DNA of 64,000 nt from Pseudoxanthomonas jiangsuensis (lineage in GTDB: Bacteria; Pseudomonadota; Gammaproteobacteria; Xanthomonadales; Xanthomonadaceae), in assembly GCF_010093185.1 (NCBI RefSeq), contig NZ_PDWL01000011.1, positions 1-64,000 on the forward strand, in the 5' to 3' direction. Position numbers and translations under genes: made by a program. The notes under the pieces were generated by a model that worked only from the letters and a program-made list of their open reading frames with translations, was not told the origin of the DNA and ran no database searches. This document shows, piece by piece, positions 1 through 8,716 of this stretch (within the stretch, counting starts at the first letter, position 1; every line of letters starts with the position of its first letter).

Positions 1-153
1 TCGTCGCCCTCCTCTCTTAGCACTCGTGACCTTGCCCTCCGTCGTTACTGTCGATACCCATCTCTGTCCTCTTTTTTTTTTTTCAAATACCGCGCCCACC
101 AGGAACACCCCCGTTTTTTTTTGGGCGGCGGCGTCAGGTGTGTAAAAGAGACA
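1..153. other. Degraded sequencing-adapter sequence at contig end
   Basis: This stretch looks technical, not genomic. Bases 85-109 resemble the Illumina P5 oligonucleotide (shared pieces: ATAC, GCG, CCACC, ACAC). After a homopolymer-rich gap, bases 124-153 match the Nextera read-1 transposon-end adapter with few mismatches (GCGTCAG, then TGTGTA, then AAGAGACA). Poly-T runs lie at 72-83 and 114-122. A weaker transposon-end-like string lies near 211-232, so low-quality sequence may continue to about 240. I infer adapter read-through at an assembly end. Confidence 0.75.
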
Positions 154-305
154 CCCCTTCTTCATTGGCCGGCTCCCCGTTGCCGTTTTGGAAAAAAAGT
201 GAACCGCCCGGTAGGGTATAAAAAGAAACCCAAGTAGTATAGTATGCCCGCAGGACCCGCAGGCCTCCCGCCCCAGCCCCCCGCCAGGAGCCCCAGAAGA
301 GCGCC

Positions 306-914
306 GGACCCGGCCGCCCGAAGGACCTGGGCAAGCGCGCGTCGATCCTCGATGCGGCCAAGCGTCTGTTCCTGGAACAGGGCTACCAAGGCGTCAGCAT
401 GGACCAGATCGCGGCCGCCGCCGGCGTCTCCAAGCTGACCGTCTACAGCCACTTCGGCGACAAGGAGACCCTGTTCGCCGAGGTCATCAGCGCCAAGTGC
501 CAGGAGGTGCTGCCGGACGAGCTGTTCGTGCGCCCGCCCGAAGGCCCGCTGCGCGAGCAGCTGCGCACCATCGGCCATGCCTTCTTCGCGCTGATCACCA
601 GCGACGAAGCGATCAACATGCAGCGGATGATGAACACCCCCGGCACGGCGGAAAGCGGCTTGCGCGAGCTGTTCTGGAACGCCGGCCCGCGCCGCCTGCA
701 GGAGGTGTTCGGCCAGTTCCTGCAGGCCCGTGCCGACGAGGGCAAGCTGCGGATCGAGGACGTGCCGCTGGCCGCCTCGCAGTTCTTCTCCCTGCTCAAG
801 GGCGAACTGCACCCGATGCTGGTCTGCGGCCTGTGCCTGGACCACAGCGAGGCCGAGGTCGCCCGCCACATCGACAACACCGTCGAGTTCTTCCTGCGCG
901 CCTATGCCCGCTGA
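306..914 (+). CDS. TetR/AcrR family transcriptional regulator, 5' end damaged
   Basis: DNA-binding repressor of the TetR family. The helix-turn-helix begins with GRPKDLGKRASILDAAKRLF and continues through GVSMDQIAAAAGVSKLTVY; the C-terminal half is the ligand and dimer domain. The reading frame stays open upstream to a TAG at 240-242 but has no ATG, GTG or TTG there; the first in-frame ATG (399) falls inside the HTH and would delete half of it. The true start has therefore probably been lost to indels in the corrupt first ~240 bases. It precedes pcm and tolC on the same strand, so it may control the efflux channel gene; that is inference. Confidence 0.8.
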   Translation, partial: GPGRPKDLGKRASILDAAKRLFLEQGYQGVSMDQIAAAAGVSKLTVYSHFGDKETLFAEVISAKCQEVLPDELFVRPPEGPLREQLRTIGHAFFALITSDEAINMQRMMNTPGTAESGLRELFWNAGPRRLQEVFGQFLQARADEGKLRIEDVPLAASQFFSLLKGELHPMLVCGLCLDHSEAEVARHIDNTVEFFLRAYAR

Positions 915-1090
915 CCGCCCCACGGCACGGTCCATGCCGGCGCCGAGCGGCCGGCACCGGAGGTCGCGGTGACTTCCGGCACTGCGCCGGCCGCGACCGC
1001 CACGGCGATCCTGTGCGCCTGCCCGGAGCCGTGGGGGCCGAGCGCCCCGGTAGTAGAATGCCCGGTCCCCCGAGCCCGATGACCGAAGCC

Positions 1091-1753
1091 ATGACGATCG
1101 ATTACGCCCGCGCCCGCGAACTGATGGTGGAACAGCAGGTCCGCCCCTGGGACGTGCTGGACATGGCCGTGCTGGACGTGATCGGCCGGCTGCCGCGCGA
1201 GGCGTTCGTGCCCGAGGCGCAGCGCGCCCTGGCCTATGCCGATCTGGAACTGCCGCTGGGCCACGGCGCACGGATGATGAAGCCGGTGCTCGAGGGGCGC
1301 ATGCTCCAGGCCCTGCAGCTGCAGCCCGGCGACAGCGTGCTGGAGATCGGTACCGGCAGCGGTTACGCCGCCGCCTGCCTCGCCGCCCTGGCCCGGGAAG
1401 TGGTCAGCCTGGAGATCGTGCCGGAGCTGGCCAGCGCCGCGCGCGCCCGGCTGGACGCGACCGGCCTGGGCGTCAACGTCCGGATCGAGACCGCCGACGC
1501 CCTGCAGTACGAGCCCGGCCGCCAGTTCGATGCGGTCTGCGTGACCGGTGCGGTGGCGCAGGTGCCGGCGCGGTTCCTGTCCTGGCTGCGTCCGGGCGGC
1601 CGCCTGTTCGTGGTCCGCGGCCAGGCCCCGGTGATGGAGGCCGTGCGCCTGGGCGCCGGCGACGGCGTCAACCCCGGCGCCGCCGAATCGTTGTTCGAGA
1701 CCGGGCTGGACTACCTGCAGGGAGCCGAGCCGGTCCCGCAGTTCCGTTTCTGA
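1091..1753 (+). CDS. Protein-L-isoaspartate O-methyltransferase family protein
   Basis: SAM-dependent methyltransferase of the PIMT family, about 220 residues, which in characterised members methylates isoaspartyl residues in damaged proteins. The SAM-binding motif I LEIGTGSGYAAA lies near residue 85 and a post-motif acidic segment VVSLEIVPEL follows. I chose ATG 1091 (MTIDYARARELM, the usual family beginning); ATG 1079 is four codons upstream and equally possible. A TAGAAT hexamer at 1054-1059 could be a -10 box. It lies between a TetR gene and tolC. Substrate is not established for this branch, so repair activity is by family only. Confidence 0.8.
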   Translation: MTIDYARARELMVEQQVRPWDVLDMAVLDVIGRLPREAFVPEAQRALAYADLELPLGHGARMMKPVLEGRMLQALQLQPGDSVLEIGTGSGYAAACLAALAREVVSLEIVPELASAARARLDATGLGVNVRIETADALQYEPGRQFDAVCVTGAVAQVPARFLSWLRPGGRLFVVRGQAPVMEAVRLGAGDGVNPGAAESLFETGLDYLQGAEPVPQFRF

Positions 1754-1847
1754 CCGCCGTGCCCCGCGGCGCGGCATCCCATTCCTGAAAGCCCCACGTC
1801 GGCCCGGATCGCGATCCGGGTCCAACCCGAAGATAAGGAAGCCGCTG

Positions 1848-3215
1848 ATGATCCGCCGTACCCTCGCCCTGGCCCTGGCGGCCGCCCTGGTCCCCGCCTC
1901 CGCGGGCGCCGCCGACCTGCTGCAGACCTACGAGATGGCGCGCAACGGCGACCCGACGCTGGCCATCGCCGAGTCCAACAGCCTGTACACCAAGGAAGGC
2001 CAGGTCCAGGCCCGCGCCGCCCTGCTGCCGCAGCTGTCCGGCGACGCCAGCCTGCGCCGCAGCCGCACCGAGATCGAGGGCATTTCCGGCACCCGCGAGA
2101 GCACCGCGCGCAGCTACGGCCTGAGCGCCAGCCAGACCCTGTTCAACTGGGGCCAGTTCTCCTCCCTGCGCGCCCAGCGCTCGCTGAGCGCGGCCGCCGA
2201 CCAGACCCTGGACGCGGCCAACGACGACCTGATGGTGCGCACCGCCGCCGCCTACTTCGACGTGCTGGTGGCGATCGAGTCGCTGGCCGCCGCCGAGACC
2301 GCCGAGGCCGCAGGCAAGCGCCAGTTCGACTACGCCGACAAGCGCCTGGAAGTGGGCCTGGCTCCGATCACCGACGTGCACGAGGCCCGCGCCCAGTACG
2401 ACGACGCCCGCGCCAGCACCATCCTGGCCCGCAACGCCCTGGACGACGCCTACCGCGCGCTGGCCGAGCTGACCGGCCAGCCGGTGCAGGAACTGCGCGC
2501 CTTGCCGGCCGACTTCCGCCCGGAACTGCCGACCGTGCGCACCGACGCCAACGCCTGGGTGGCCGCGGCGATCGACCAGAACCCGTCGCTGCAGGCCACC
2601 AAGCTGCAGGCCAACGCCGCCGAGACCAGCGTGGAGACCGCGCGCGCCGGCCACTACCCGACCCTGTCGCTGGGCGGCAGCTGGGGCAAGGACGCGGCCT
2701 GGGGCGACACCGTCGCCACCAGCGGCGGCAGCAACGGCGAGACCACCGGCAGCAGCATCGGCCTGACCCTGAGCGTGCCGATCTTCGCCGGCGGCGCGAC
2801 CCAGTCGCGCGTGCGCCAGGCCATCGCCCAGCGCGACATCGCCCAGGACCAGTACGAGCAGCAGCGCCGCGCCCTGGACCGCAACACCCGCAGCATCTAC
2901 CAGGCCCTGGTCGCCGGCGTGAGCGAGGTCGAGGCCCGCCGCCTGGCGGTGGTCTCGGCGCAGAGCGCGTACGACGCCTCGCAGGTCGGCCTGGAAGTGG
3001 GCACCCGGACCGTGCTGGACGTGGTCCAGAACCAGCGCACCCTGTTCACCGCGCAGGTCGCCTACGCCCAGTCCAAGTACAACTTCCTGCTCAACCGCCT
3101 GCTGCTGTCGCAGGCCACCGGCGAGCTGGACGTGGACGCCCTGCGCCAGGTCAACGCCCTGCTGACGGTCGAGGCCGAGGCGCAGCTGGCCAATCCGGCG
3201 GGCAGCGCGCAGTAA
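1848..3215 (+). CDS. tolC: TolC-family outer membrane efflux channel
   Basis: Outer-membrane exit duct for tripartite efflux pumps and type I secretion. The 455-residue length matches TolC. A signal peptide (residues 1-22, ending SAGA before ADLLQ) is followed by two repeats of the outer membrane efflux domain with long alpha-helical segments; ANDDLMVRTAAAYFDVL and SQVGLEVGTRTVLDVVQNQ are typical of its helical barrel. It follows the methyltransferase gene by about 95 bases. A strong hairpin terminator follows at 3253. The inner-membrane partners are not in this part of the window; an RND pump lies 59 kb away at the other end. Confidence 0.93.
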   Translation: MIRRTLALALAAALVPASAGAADLLQTYEMARNGDPTLAIAESNSLYTKEGQVQARAALLPQLSGDASLRRSRTEIEGISGTRESTARSYGLSASQTLFNWGQFSSLRAQRSLSAAADQTLDAANDDLMVRTAAAYFDVLVAIESLAAAETAEAAGKRQFDYADKRLEVGLAPITDVHEARAQYDDARASTILARNALDDAYRALAELTGQPVQELRALPADFRPELPTVRTDANAWVAAAIDQNPSLQATKLQANAAETSVETARAGHYPTLSLGGSWGKDAAWGDTVATSGGSNGETTGSSIGLTLSVPIFAGGATQSRVRQAIAQRDIAQDQYEQQRRALDRNTRSIYQALVAGVSEVEARRLAVVSAQSAYDASQVGLEVGTRTVLDVVQNQRTLFTAQVAYAQSKYNFLLNRLLLSQATGELDVDALRQVNALLTVEAEAQLANPAGSAQ

Positions 3216-3252
3216 CGGCGGACCGCCAATCGCTGCTCCAAGCTGCCATGGT

Positions 3253-3285
3253 ACAGGGCCGCCTTCGGGCGGCCCTGTCGTTTCC
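3253..3285 (+). terminator. Rho-independent terminator after tolC
   Basis: A perfect 11-bp stem ACAGGGCCGCC / GGCGGCCCTGT closed by a TTCG tetraloop, followed by CGTTTCC. It lies 38 bases after the tolC stop. Confidence 0.75.
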
Positions 3286-3301
3286 GGCCATCGCTGCGCC
3301 C

Positions 3302-3408
3302 TGTAGGAGCCGGTCTTGCCGGCGACCGCGGAGGCGGACGAATCACTGGCAACCGGTTCCGCGCAGGCGCCCGCGTCATGGCGGTCGCCGGCAAGACCGG
3401 CTCCTACA
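3302..3408 (-). repeat. ~106-bp REP/BIME-like repeat, copy 1 (inverted orientation)
   Basis: Terminal arms of 25 bases, TGTAGGAGCCGGTCTTGCCG continuing GCGAC, face each other as a perfect inverted repeat. Each arm alone folds into a small hairpin (GCCGG-TCTTG-CCGGC). The inner ~55 bases are not symmetric; read on the minus strand they align with the inner parts of the copies at 5771 and 11303, so this copy is in opposite orientation. It fills the gap between converging tolC and waaA. The arm resembles REP sequences known from Pseudomonas. Confidence 0.85.
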
Positions 3409-4732
3409 ACGGCGTGCCCGCGGAGGGTGCCGGCAGGTCCACGTCGATCAGCTCCAGCGTGCGCCGCAAGGCGCCACGGCCCTGCTCCACCAGCTCGCAG
3501 CCGGCGCGCACCATCGCCCGGCGCGCATCGGCATCGGCCAGCAGCGTCTCCAGCGCATCGCCCACCGCGGCCACGTCGGCGCCGACCCGCAACGCCCCGG
3601 CCTCGTCCAGCCGCCGCGAGATCTCGGCGAAGTTGTGCAGGTGCGGCCCGGTCACCATCGCGGTGCCGACCGCCGCCGGCTCGAGCAGGTTGTGGCCGCC
3701 GATCGGCTGCAGGCTGCCACCGACGAAGGCGACGTCGGCGCAGGCGTAGAACGCCATCAGTTCGCCCAGGGTGTCGACCACGAACACGGCGTCGTCCGGC
3801 CGCGGCCAGCCGTCGCGCTGGCGGGTGCCGACCTGCCAGCCGGCATCGGCGGCCAGCGCCTGCACCCGCGCGAACCGCTCCGGATGGCGCGGTGCCCACA
3901 GCAGCAAAAGGTCGGGCCAGCGCGCGCGCAGGCGCCGGTGCAGGGCCACCACGTCGGCCTCCTCGCCCTCGTGGGTACTGGCCGCGATCCATACCGGGCG
4001 CGGCCCGCCCAGCGCATCGGCGAATCCCGCACGCAGAGCCTCCAGGCCGTCGGGCACGGTCACGTCGTACTTGAGGTTGCCCAGCACCCGCACCTGCGCG
4101 GCACCGGCGCCCAGCATCTGGAAGCGGCGCCCATCGGCCGCCGACTGCGCGGCCACGCAGGCCACCGTGCGCAGGGCGCGGCCGATCAGCGGCCGCAGCA
4201 GGCGGTAGCCGCGCAGCGAGCGCGCCGACAACCGCGCGTTGAGGATGTACACCGGGATGCCCAGGTCGCGGCAGCCGAACAGCATGTTCGGCCACAGCTC
4301 GGTCTCCATGATCAGCGCCAGGCTGGGACGGAAGTGCTGCAGGAAGCGGACGACACTGCCGGGCAGGTCGTAGGGCAGGTAGACGTGCTCGACCCGCTCG
4401 CCCCACAACGCCCGCACCCGCTCCGAGCCGGTCGGAGTGATGGTGGTGATGACCCAGCGGATGTCGGGCCGCTGCTTCATCAGCGCGTTGACCAGCGGCG
4501 CGGCGGCGTTGACCTCGCCCACCGAGACCGCGTGCAGCCAGATGCACGGCCGCCCGGGCTGGGCACCGTAGGCGGCGTAGCGCTCGTCCCAGCGGCGGAA
4601 GTACTCGCGCACGCGGAACCCGCGCGAGACCAGGTGGTAGAGGGTGAACGGTGACAGCAGGTACAGGGCCAGCGAATACAGCGCGCGCACCGCGGTTTCG
4701 CCCAGGTCCCTGCGCTTGGCTTGGTTGCGCAT
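3404..4732 (-). CDS. waaA: 3-deoxy-D-manno-octulosonic acid (Kdo) transferase
   Basis: Inner-membrane glycosyltransferase (GT30) that adds Kdo residues to lipid IV-A, joining lipid A to the LPS core. 442 residues. An N-terminal membrane anchor (about residues 17-36, ALYSLALYLLSPFTLYHLV) is followed by the family signature LHAVSVGEVNAA with the conserved catalytic Glu, METELWPN, and the C-terminal motif GGHNLLEPAAVG. Start ATG at 4732 (MRNQAKRRD) leaves 60 bases to the divergent acyltransferase gene at 4793, so the two lipid A genes share one short divergent promoter region. Its 3' end touches a REP-like repeat. Confidence 0.95.
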   Translation of the reverse strand: MRNQAKRRDLGETAVRALYSLALYLLSPFTLYHLVSRGFRVREYFRRWDERYAAYGAQPGRPCIWLHAVSVGEVNAAAPLVNALMKQRPDIRWVITTITPTGSERVRALWGERVEHVYLPYDLPGSVVRFLQHFRPSLALIMETELWPNMLFGCRDLGIPVYILNARLSARSLRGYRLLRPLIGRALRTVACVAAQSAADGRRFQMLGAGAAQVRVLGNLKYDVTVPDGLEALRAGFADALGGPRPVWIAASTHEGEEADVVALHRRLRARWPDLLLLWAPRHPERFARVQALAADAGWQVGTRQRDGWPRPDDAVFVVDTLGELMAFYACADVAFVGGSLQPIGGHNLLEPAAVGTAMVTGPHLHNFAEISRRLDEAGALRVGADVAAVGDALETLLADADARRAMVRAGCELVEQGRGALRRTLELIDVDLPAPSAGTPL

Positions 4733-4792
4733 CGGCGGAGCATAGCCGAGGCCGCGGCTCGCGGCGGTGGACGAGGCCTTAGAATCGGCGGC

Positions 4793-5731
4793 ATGACCGC
4801 GCCCGATGCCGTCCCGCCGCGTCCTCCCTTCAGCCCGCGCCTGTGGCCGGCCTGGCTGGGCCTGGGCGCCGCCCTGCTGGCCGCACGCCTGCCGTGGACG
4901 TGGCAGCGCGCGCTCGGCCTGGGCGTGGGCCGGATCGCCCTGCGCCTGGCCGGCACCCGCCGGCGCGCGGCGCAGGTGAACATCGCGCTGTGCTTTCCGC
5001 AGGAATCGCCGCAATGGCGCGCACGGTTGCTGCGCGACAGCTTCGACGCGCTGGGGATCGGCCTGTTCGAGTTCGCCCGCGCGTGGTGGGGCGACGACCA
5101 GCCGATGCGCCGGCAGATGCAGATCGAGGGCGTCGAACATCTGCAGGCCCTGCAGGCCCAGGGCCGCGGCGTGCTGCTGGTCTCCGGCCACTTCATGACC
5201 CTGGAGATGTGCGGCCGGCTGATGTGCAGCCGGGTGCCTCTGTCCGGGATGTACCGCCGCCACCGCAACCCGGTGATGGAGTGGGCGGTCAAGCGCGGCC
5301 GCCTGGGCTACGCCGACGCGATGTTCGGCAACGGCGACATCCGCGGCGCGGTCCGCCACCTCAAGCGCGGCGGTTTCCTCTGGTACGCGCCGGACCAGGA
5401 CATGCGCGGCAAGGACACGGTGTTCGCGCCGTTCTTCGGGATGCCGGCCTCGACGATCACCGCGACCCACCAGCTGGCGCGGCTGACCGGCTGCGCGGTG
5501 GTGCCGTTCTTCCACCGCCGCGAGGGCGGCCGCTACGTGCTGCGGGTGGCGCCGCCGCTGGCCGATTTCCCCAGCGAGGACGCGGTCGCCGACACCGCCA
5601 GGGTCAACGCCGCGATCGAGGCGATGGTGCGCGAGGCGCCGAGCCAGTACCTGTGGATCCACCGCCGCTTCAAGCGCCAGCCGCAGGGGCGCAGCGACTA
5701 CTACGACCGAGGGCGAGCGCCTTCCCCGTAA
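4793..5731 (+). CDS. Lipid A biosynthesis acyltransferase (LpxL/HtrB family)
   Basis: Membrane-associated acyltransferase that adds a secondary acyl chain to Kdo2-lipid IV-A. 312 residues. The catalytic HX4E motif appears as HFMTLE around residue 133, and GGFLWYAPDQDM matches the conserved later block of LpxL/LpxM proteins. An N-terminal hydrophobic segment lies near residues 20-33. ATG 4793 is preceded closely by TAGAAT (4780-4785), so any leader would be very short or the start of transcription lies near the start codon. Whether it adds laurate, myristate or another chain cannot be read from the sequence. Confidence 0.92.
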   Translation: MTAPDAVPPRPPFSPRLWPAWLGLGAALLAARLPWTWQRALGLGVGRIALRLAGTRRRAAQVNIALCFPQESPQWRARLLRDSFDALGIGLFEFARAWWGDDQPMRRQMQIEGVEHLQALQAQGRGVLLVSGHFMTLEMCGRLMCSRVPLSGMYRRHRNPVMEWAVKRGRLGYADAMFGNGDIRGAVRHLKRGGFLWYAPDQDMRGKDTVFAPFFGMPASTITATHQLARLTGCAVVPFFHRREGGRYVLRVAPPLADFPSEDAVADTARVNAAIEAMVREAPSQYLWIHRRFKRQPQGRSDYYDRGRAPSP

Positions 5732-5770
5732 CTCCGGCGCGAACCGCCATGTAGGGCCATGCACTTGTGC

Positions 5771-5876
5771 TGTAGGAGCCGGTCTTGCCGGCGACCGCCA
5801 TGGCGATGCGTCTGCGTGAAACCGGCTGCCAACGATGCGTCCGCCTCCACGGTCGCCGGCAAGACCGGCTCCTACA
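5771..5876 (+). repeat. ~106-bp REP/BIME-like repeat, copy 2
   Basis: Same inverted arms as the copy at 3302 (TGTAGGAGCCGGTCTTGCCG ... CCGGCAAGACCGGCTCCTACA shortened here to its common part CAAGACCGGCTCCTACA). The inner sequence is close to that of the copy at 11303, including GTCTGCGTGAAACCGG. It lies between the converging acyltransferase and O-antigen ligase genes. Confidence 0.85.
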
Positions 5877-5911
5877 AGGAAGCGGCATCAGAGTCTGGAT
5901 GGAACACCGCG

Positions 5912-7228
5912 CTAGGCGTCCTGCCCGTCGCGGCCATGCAGCGCGCCGGCATACAGCCCCGCCAGCAGCAAGGCCAACCCGCCCCAGAAGGTCGAGTAGA
6001 ACGCCAGGTGGGTGTTGAACGGGAACACCGTCGCCGCCAGCGCCAGCAATGCCGGCCTGGCGCGCGCGCGCGCCGCGGCGTCCGCCCGCCGCCATTCGCG
6101 CCACACCACCCACGCCGCCGCCAGCCACAGCAGCAGGCCGACGATGCCGGTCTCGCTCAGCAGCTCCAACACCAGCTGGTGCGCGTGGTAGGCCTCGCCT
6201 CCGCCCCAGGCCGGTGGTCGCTCCGGCGCGGGATCGCACTCCGGCCAGGCCACCCGGAAACCGCGCACGCCCACCCCGTTGAACGGGTGCGCAGCGGCCA
6301 TGCAGGCCGCGCCGCTCCAGATCCGCCCGCGCCCGGACAGCGCGCCATCGACCCCGGCGGCATCGCCGCGCAAAGCCAGCGCCGTGCGCCCTACCCTCTG
6401 CTGCAGCTGCGGCGAGACCGCCACCAGTGCCGCCAGCGCGACCACCGCCGCCAATGCGAAGGCCAGCAGCCGGCGCGCGCCCAGCACCCTCCAGCCGGAC
6501 ACCAGCGCCACCAGCGCGAATACCAGCCAGGCCGCGCGTGCGCCGCCCAGCAGTACCGCCACGCCCAGCCCGGCCGCGGCCAGGATCCAGCCGGACGCGC
6601 CGCCGCGCCGCGCCGCCGCCTCCAGCGCGAACGGCGACAGGCTGGCCAGCACCAGTCCCAGCTTGAGGTTGCAGGGGCCGAACACGCCGCCGAGGCGGTC
6701 AGCCGCCAGCATCTCGGCCGCGCTGCAGAAGCCTTCGCCGCCGGCCGCGCGCTTGAGCGCATCCAGGCTCCAGAACAGCGGACTGGTGCCCAGCGCAGCC
6801 TGCAGCAGGGCATCCACGGTCCACGCCGCCACGATCACGGCCAACCCACCCATGACCATGCGCCGCCCACGCGGCGCGCTCACCGCGATCGCCACGCCCC
6901 ACAGGAACGGCAGGTAGCGCAGGTCGGCGGCGACCTCCTTCCAGGCCCGGCCACGGTCAAGCGCGTCCGGCGCCGACAGCAGTTCCGGCAACCAGTAGGC
7001 AACGAACAGCGCGCTCGCCAGCCCGGCCGCGCGCCGGTCCAGCGGCATCGTCCGGCCGCGCGCCAGCACGAGCAGGAGCATGGCCGCCACCGCCAATGCG
7101 CCCAGGGCCAGTACGCCCTCCGCCGGTCCCGGCAGCGGCCACAGGGCCACGAACGCCAGCACCCAGGCCGGCGTCCAGGCGAAGGCGCGCGCAGGCACGC
7201 AGGCGTGCTCAGCCGGCCAGTTCGGCAT
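5912..7228 (-). CDS. O-antigen ligase / Wzy_C-type membrane protein
   Basis: Polytopic inner-membrane protein, 438 residues with about ten or more hydrophobic segments. Near residue 330-360 a periplasmic loop ends in EAYHAHQLVLELLSETG, the Wzy_C/WaaL pattern with the conserved histidine needed by ligases. Such proteins join O-antigen or other glycan chains to lipid A-core or polymerise repeat units. It overlaps the end of the upstream GT4 gene by 20 bases, so both are co-transcribed and probably work on the same LPS core. WaaL and Wzy cannot be separated safely by sequence. Confidence 0.85.
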   Translation of the reverse strand: MPNWPAEHACVPARAFAWTPAWVLAFVALWPLPGPAEGVLALGALAVAAMLLLVLARGRTMPLDRRAAGLASALFVAYWLPELLSAPDALDRGRAWKEVAADLRYLPFLWGVAIAVSAPRGRRMVMGGLAVIVAAWTVDALLQAALGTSPLFWSLDALKRAAGGEGFCSAAEMLAADRLGGVFGPCNLKLGLVLASLSPFALEAAARRGGASGWILAAAGLGVAVLLGGARAAWLVFALVALVSGWRVLGARRLLAFALAAVVALAALVAVSPQLQQRVGRTALALRGDAAGVDGALSGRGRIWSGAACMAAAHPFNGVGVRGFRVAWPECDPAPERPPAWGGGEAYHAHQLVLELLSETGIVGLLLWLAAAWVVWREWRRADAAARARARPALLALAATVFPFNTHLAFYSTFWGGLALLLAGLYAGALHGRDGQDA

Positions 7229-8366
7229 ACAGCTCCAGGGTCGCCCGCTGCATCGCCTGCAATGTATGGGGGACGGTTTCCGGCATCCGCGGCCGCACCC
7301 GCAGCAGGTCGGCCGCGGTGGCGGCCAGCGCCTCGGCATCGAATGGCGCGACCGCGCCGCGCGGCTGCAGCCCGGCCAGCAGTTCGCCGACCCCGCCATG
7401 GTTCCAGCCCAGCACCGGGCGGCCGACCGCCAGCGCCTCGACCACGGTCCGGCCGAAGGCCTCGGGCTTGCGCGACAGCTGCAGCACCAGGTCGCTGGCG
7501 GCATAGGCTTCGGCGATCCGCGCGGTCGGCGCGGTGAACAGCACCGCGTCGGCGATGCCGAGCGCGGCGGCTTGCGCCTCGAGTTCGGTGATGTAGTCGC
7601 CACGGGACGCCTCGCGCGCACCCGGTAACCACAGCTTGGCCTGCGGGAATCCATCCGCCCGCAACCGGGCCAGCAGCCGCAGCGCATCGGCATGGCCCTT
7701 GAGCCGGGTGCCGCGCCCGGGCAGCAGCAGCAAGGGACCGTCGCCGGCCAGCGAAGGATGCTCGCGCACCAGCGCCGCGCGTGCCTCAGGATCCGGCCAC
7801 GGCCGGCGCGGGAACTGCGCCGGGTCGATCCCGCGCGGGATCACCCGCAGGCGCCACGGATCGACCCGCGGGTAATGCCGCAGCACGTACTCGCGCACGG
7901 TGGCGGAGACGCAGACCACGCGCTCGCCACTGGCCATCACCGCGCTGTAGCGGCCCGGCGAGTTGAGCCCGTGCACGGTGGTGACCCAGTGCGGGCGCGA
8001 AGCGGCCGGCAGGCTCGCCAACGCCATCCGTCCCAGCCAGGCCGGCAGCCGCGAGCGGGCGTGGACGATGTCCGCGCCTGCCTCGCGCAGCAGCCGGCGC
8101 AGTGCGGACACATGGCGCAGCACCGCCGGCGACTTGCGGCCGATGTCCAGGGCGACGTGCTCGGCACCGGTGGCGGCCAGCGCCGGCAGCAGCCGGCCGC
8201 CGGCGGAGACCACGATGGCGCGGTGGCCGGCGGCGACCAGGGCCGCGGCGATCTCGAGGGTGGAACGTTCGACCCCGCCCGATTCCAGGGCCGGCAACAG
8301 CTGGACCACGGTCAGGCGGCGGGTCACCGGGAAGCCGGTCGGCGCGCGCCGGGCAGGCTCAGTCAA
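7209..8366 (-). CDS. Glycosyltransferase family 4 protein
   Basis: Cytosolic GT-B fold sugar transferase, 385 residues. The N-terminal half has the acceptor-side signature LLPALESGGVERSTLEIAAAL; the C-terminal half has LLLLPGRGTRLKGHADALRL and the EX7E motif (EAFGRTVVE) followed by GRPVLGWNHGG, typical of GT4 retaining enzymes that use nucleotide sugars. It overlaps the zinc-finger gene by 8 bases and the ligase gene by 20 bases, forming a tight three-gene operon. A role in LPS core assembly is inferred from the ligase, waaA and lpxL-like neighbours. Donor sugar unknown. Confidence 0.88.
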   Translation of the reverse strand: MTEPARRAPTGFPVTRRLTVVQLLPALESGGVERSTLEIAAALVAAGHRAIVVSAGGRLLPALAATGAEHVALDIGRKSPAVLRHVSALRRLLREAGADIVHARSRLPAWLGRMALASLPAASRPHWVTTVHGLNSPGRYSAVMASGERVVCVSATVREYVLRHYPRVDPWRLRVIPRGIDPAQFPRRPWPDPEARAALVREHPSLAGDGPLLLLPGRGTRLKGHADALRLLARLRADGFPQAKLWLPGAREASRGDYITELEAQAAALGIADAVLFTAPTARIAEAYAASDLVLQLSRKPEAFGRTVVEALAVGRPVLGWNHGGVGELLAGLQPRGAVAPFDAEALAATAADLLRVRPRMPETVPHTLQAMQRATLELYAELAG

Positions 8367-8556
8367 CCAGCTGGTAGACCGCGCCGCAGTAGGGGCACTG
8401 GGCCTCCAGGCCCGGCTCGTCCTGGATCGGCAGGTACACCCGCGGATGCGAGTTCCACAGCGCCATCTCCGGGGTCGGGCAGCTCAGCGGCAGGTCGCTG
8501 CGGTGCACGGTGTAGCGCTTCTCGGCGTTGGCGGGCGCGGCGGAGGTGGTGGTCAT
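8359..8556 (-). CDS. CHCC-type zinc-finger domain protein
   Basis: A 65-residue protein with the CHCC zinc-finger pattern: LSCPTPEMALWNSHPRVYLP followed by AQCPYCGAVYQL, giving one Cys, one His and a CxxC pair as zinc ligands. The same domain is found in the NDUFS6 subunit of complex I and in small bacterial proteins of unknown role. It is the first gene of the operon with the glycosyltransferase and ligase genes. On the minus strand a TAGAAT hexamer (8594-8589) lies about 33 bases upstream. Confidence 0.85.
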   Translation of the reverse strand: MTTTSAAPANAEKRYTVHRSDLPLSCPTPEMALWNSHPRVYLPIQDEPGLEAQCPYCGAVYQLVD

Positions 8557-8606
8557 GGCGGGCGTGGGGCTGGCGGAATCAGGCCGCGATTCTAGCAGCG
8601 CGGCCG

Positions 8607-8642
8607 TGTCGTGGCCGGCGCCCTGCCCCGCTGGCCACGACA
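8607..8642. repeat. Inverted repeat with 10-bp perfect arms
   Basis: TGTCGTGGCC (8607-8616) and GGCCACGACA (8633-8642) form a perfect stem with a 16-base loop. It lies just upstream of the zinc-finger gene and could be a hairpin in a read-through transcript or a repeat remnant. Confidence 0.65.
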
Positions 8643-8716
8643 GGTTCTTCGCTCACCTGAGGGGACGCATGCCGTCTGCCGTCGGCGGAAAGCAGGGGGC
8701 GGGAGGCTAGGTCGAG

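Noticed and set aside
1..160. Poly-T and poly-A runs as terminators or promoters
   Set aside because: They lie in adapter-like sequence at the contig end and are probably technical.
244..438. A 64-codon plus-strand frame starting at ATG 244
   Set aside because: It is out of frame with the TetR HTH and in damaged sequence; at best its first codons are the displaced start of the TetR gene.
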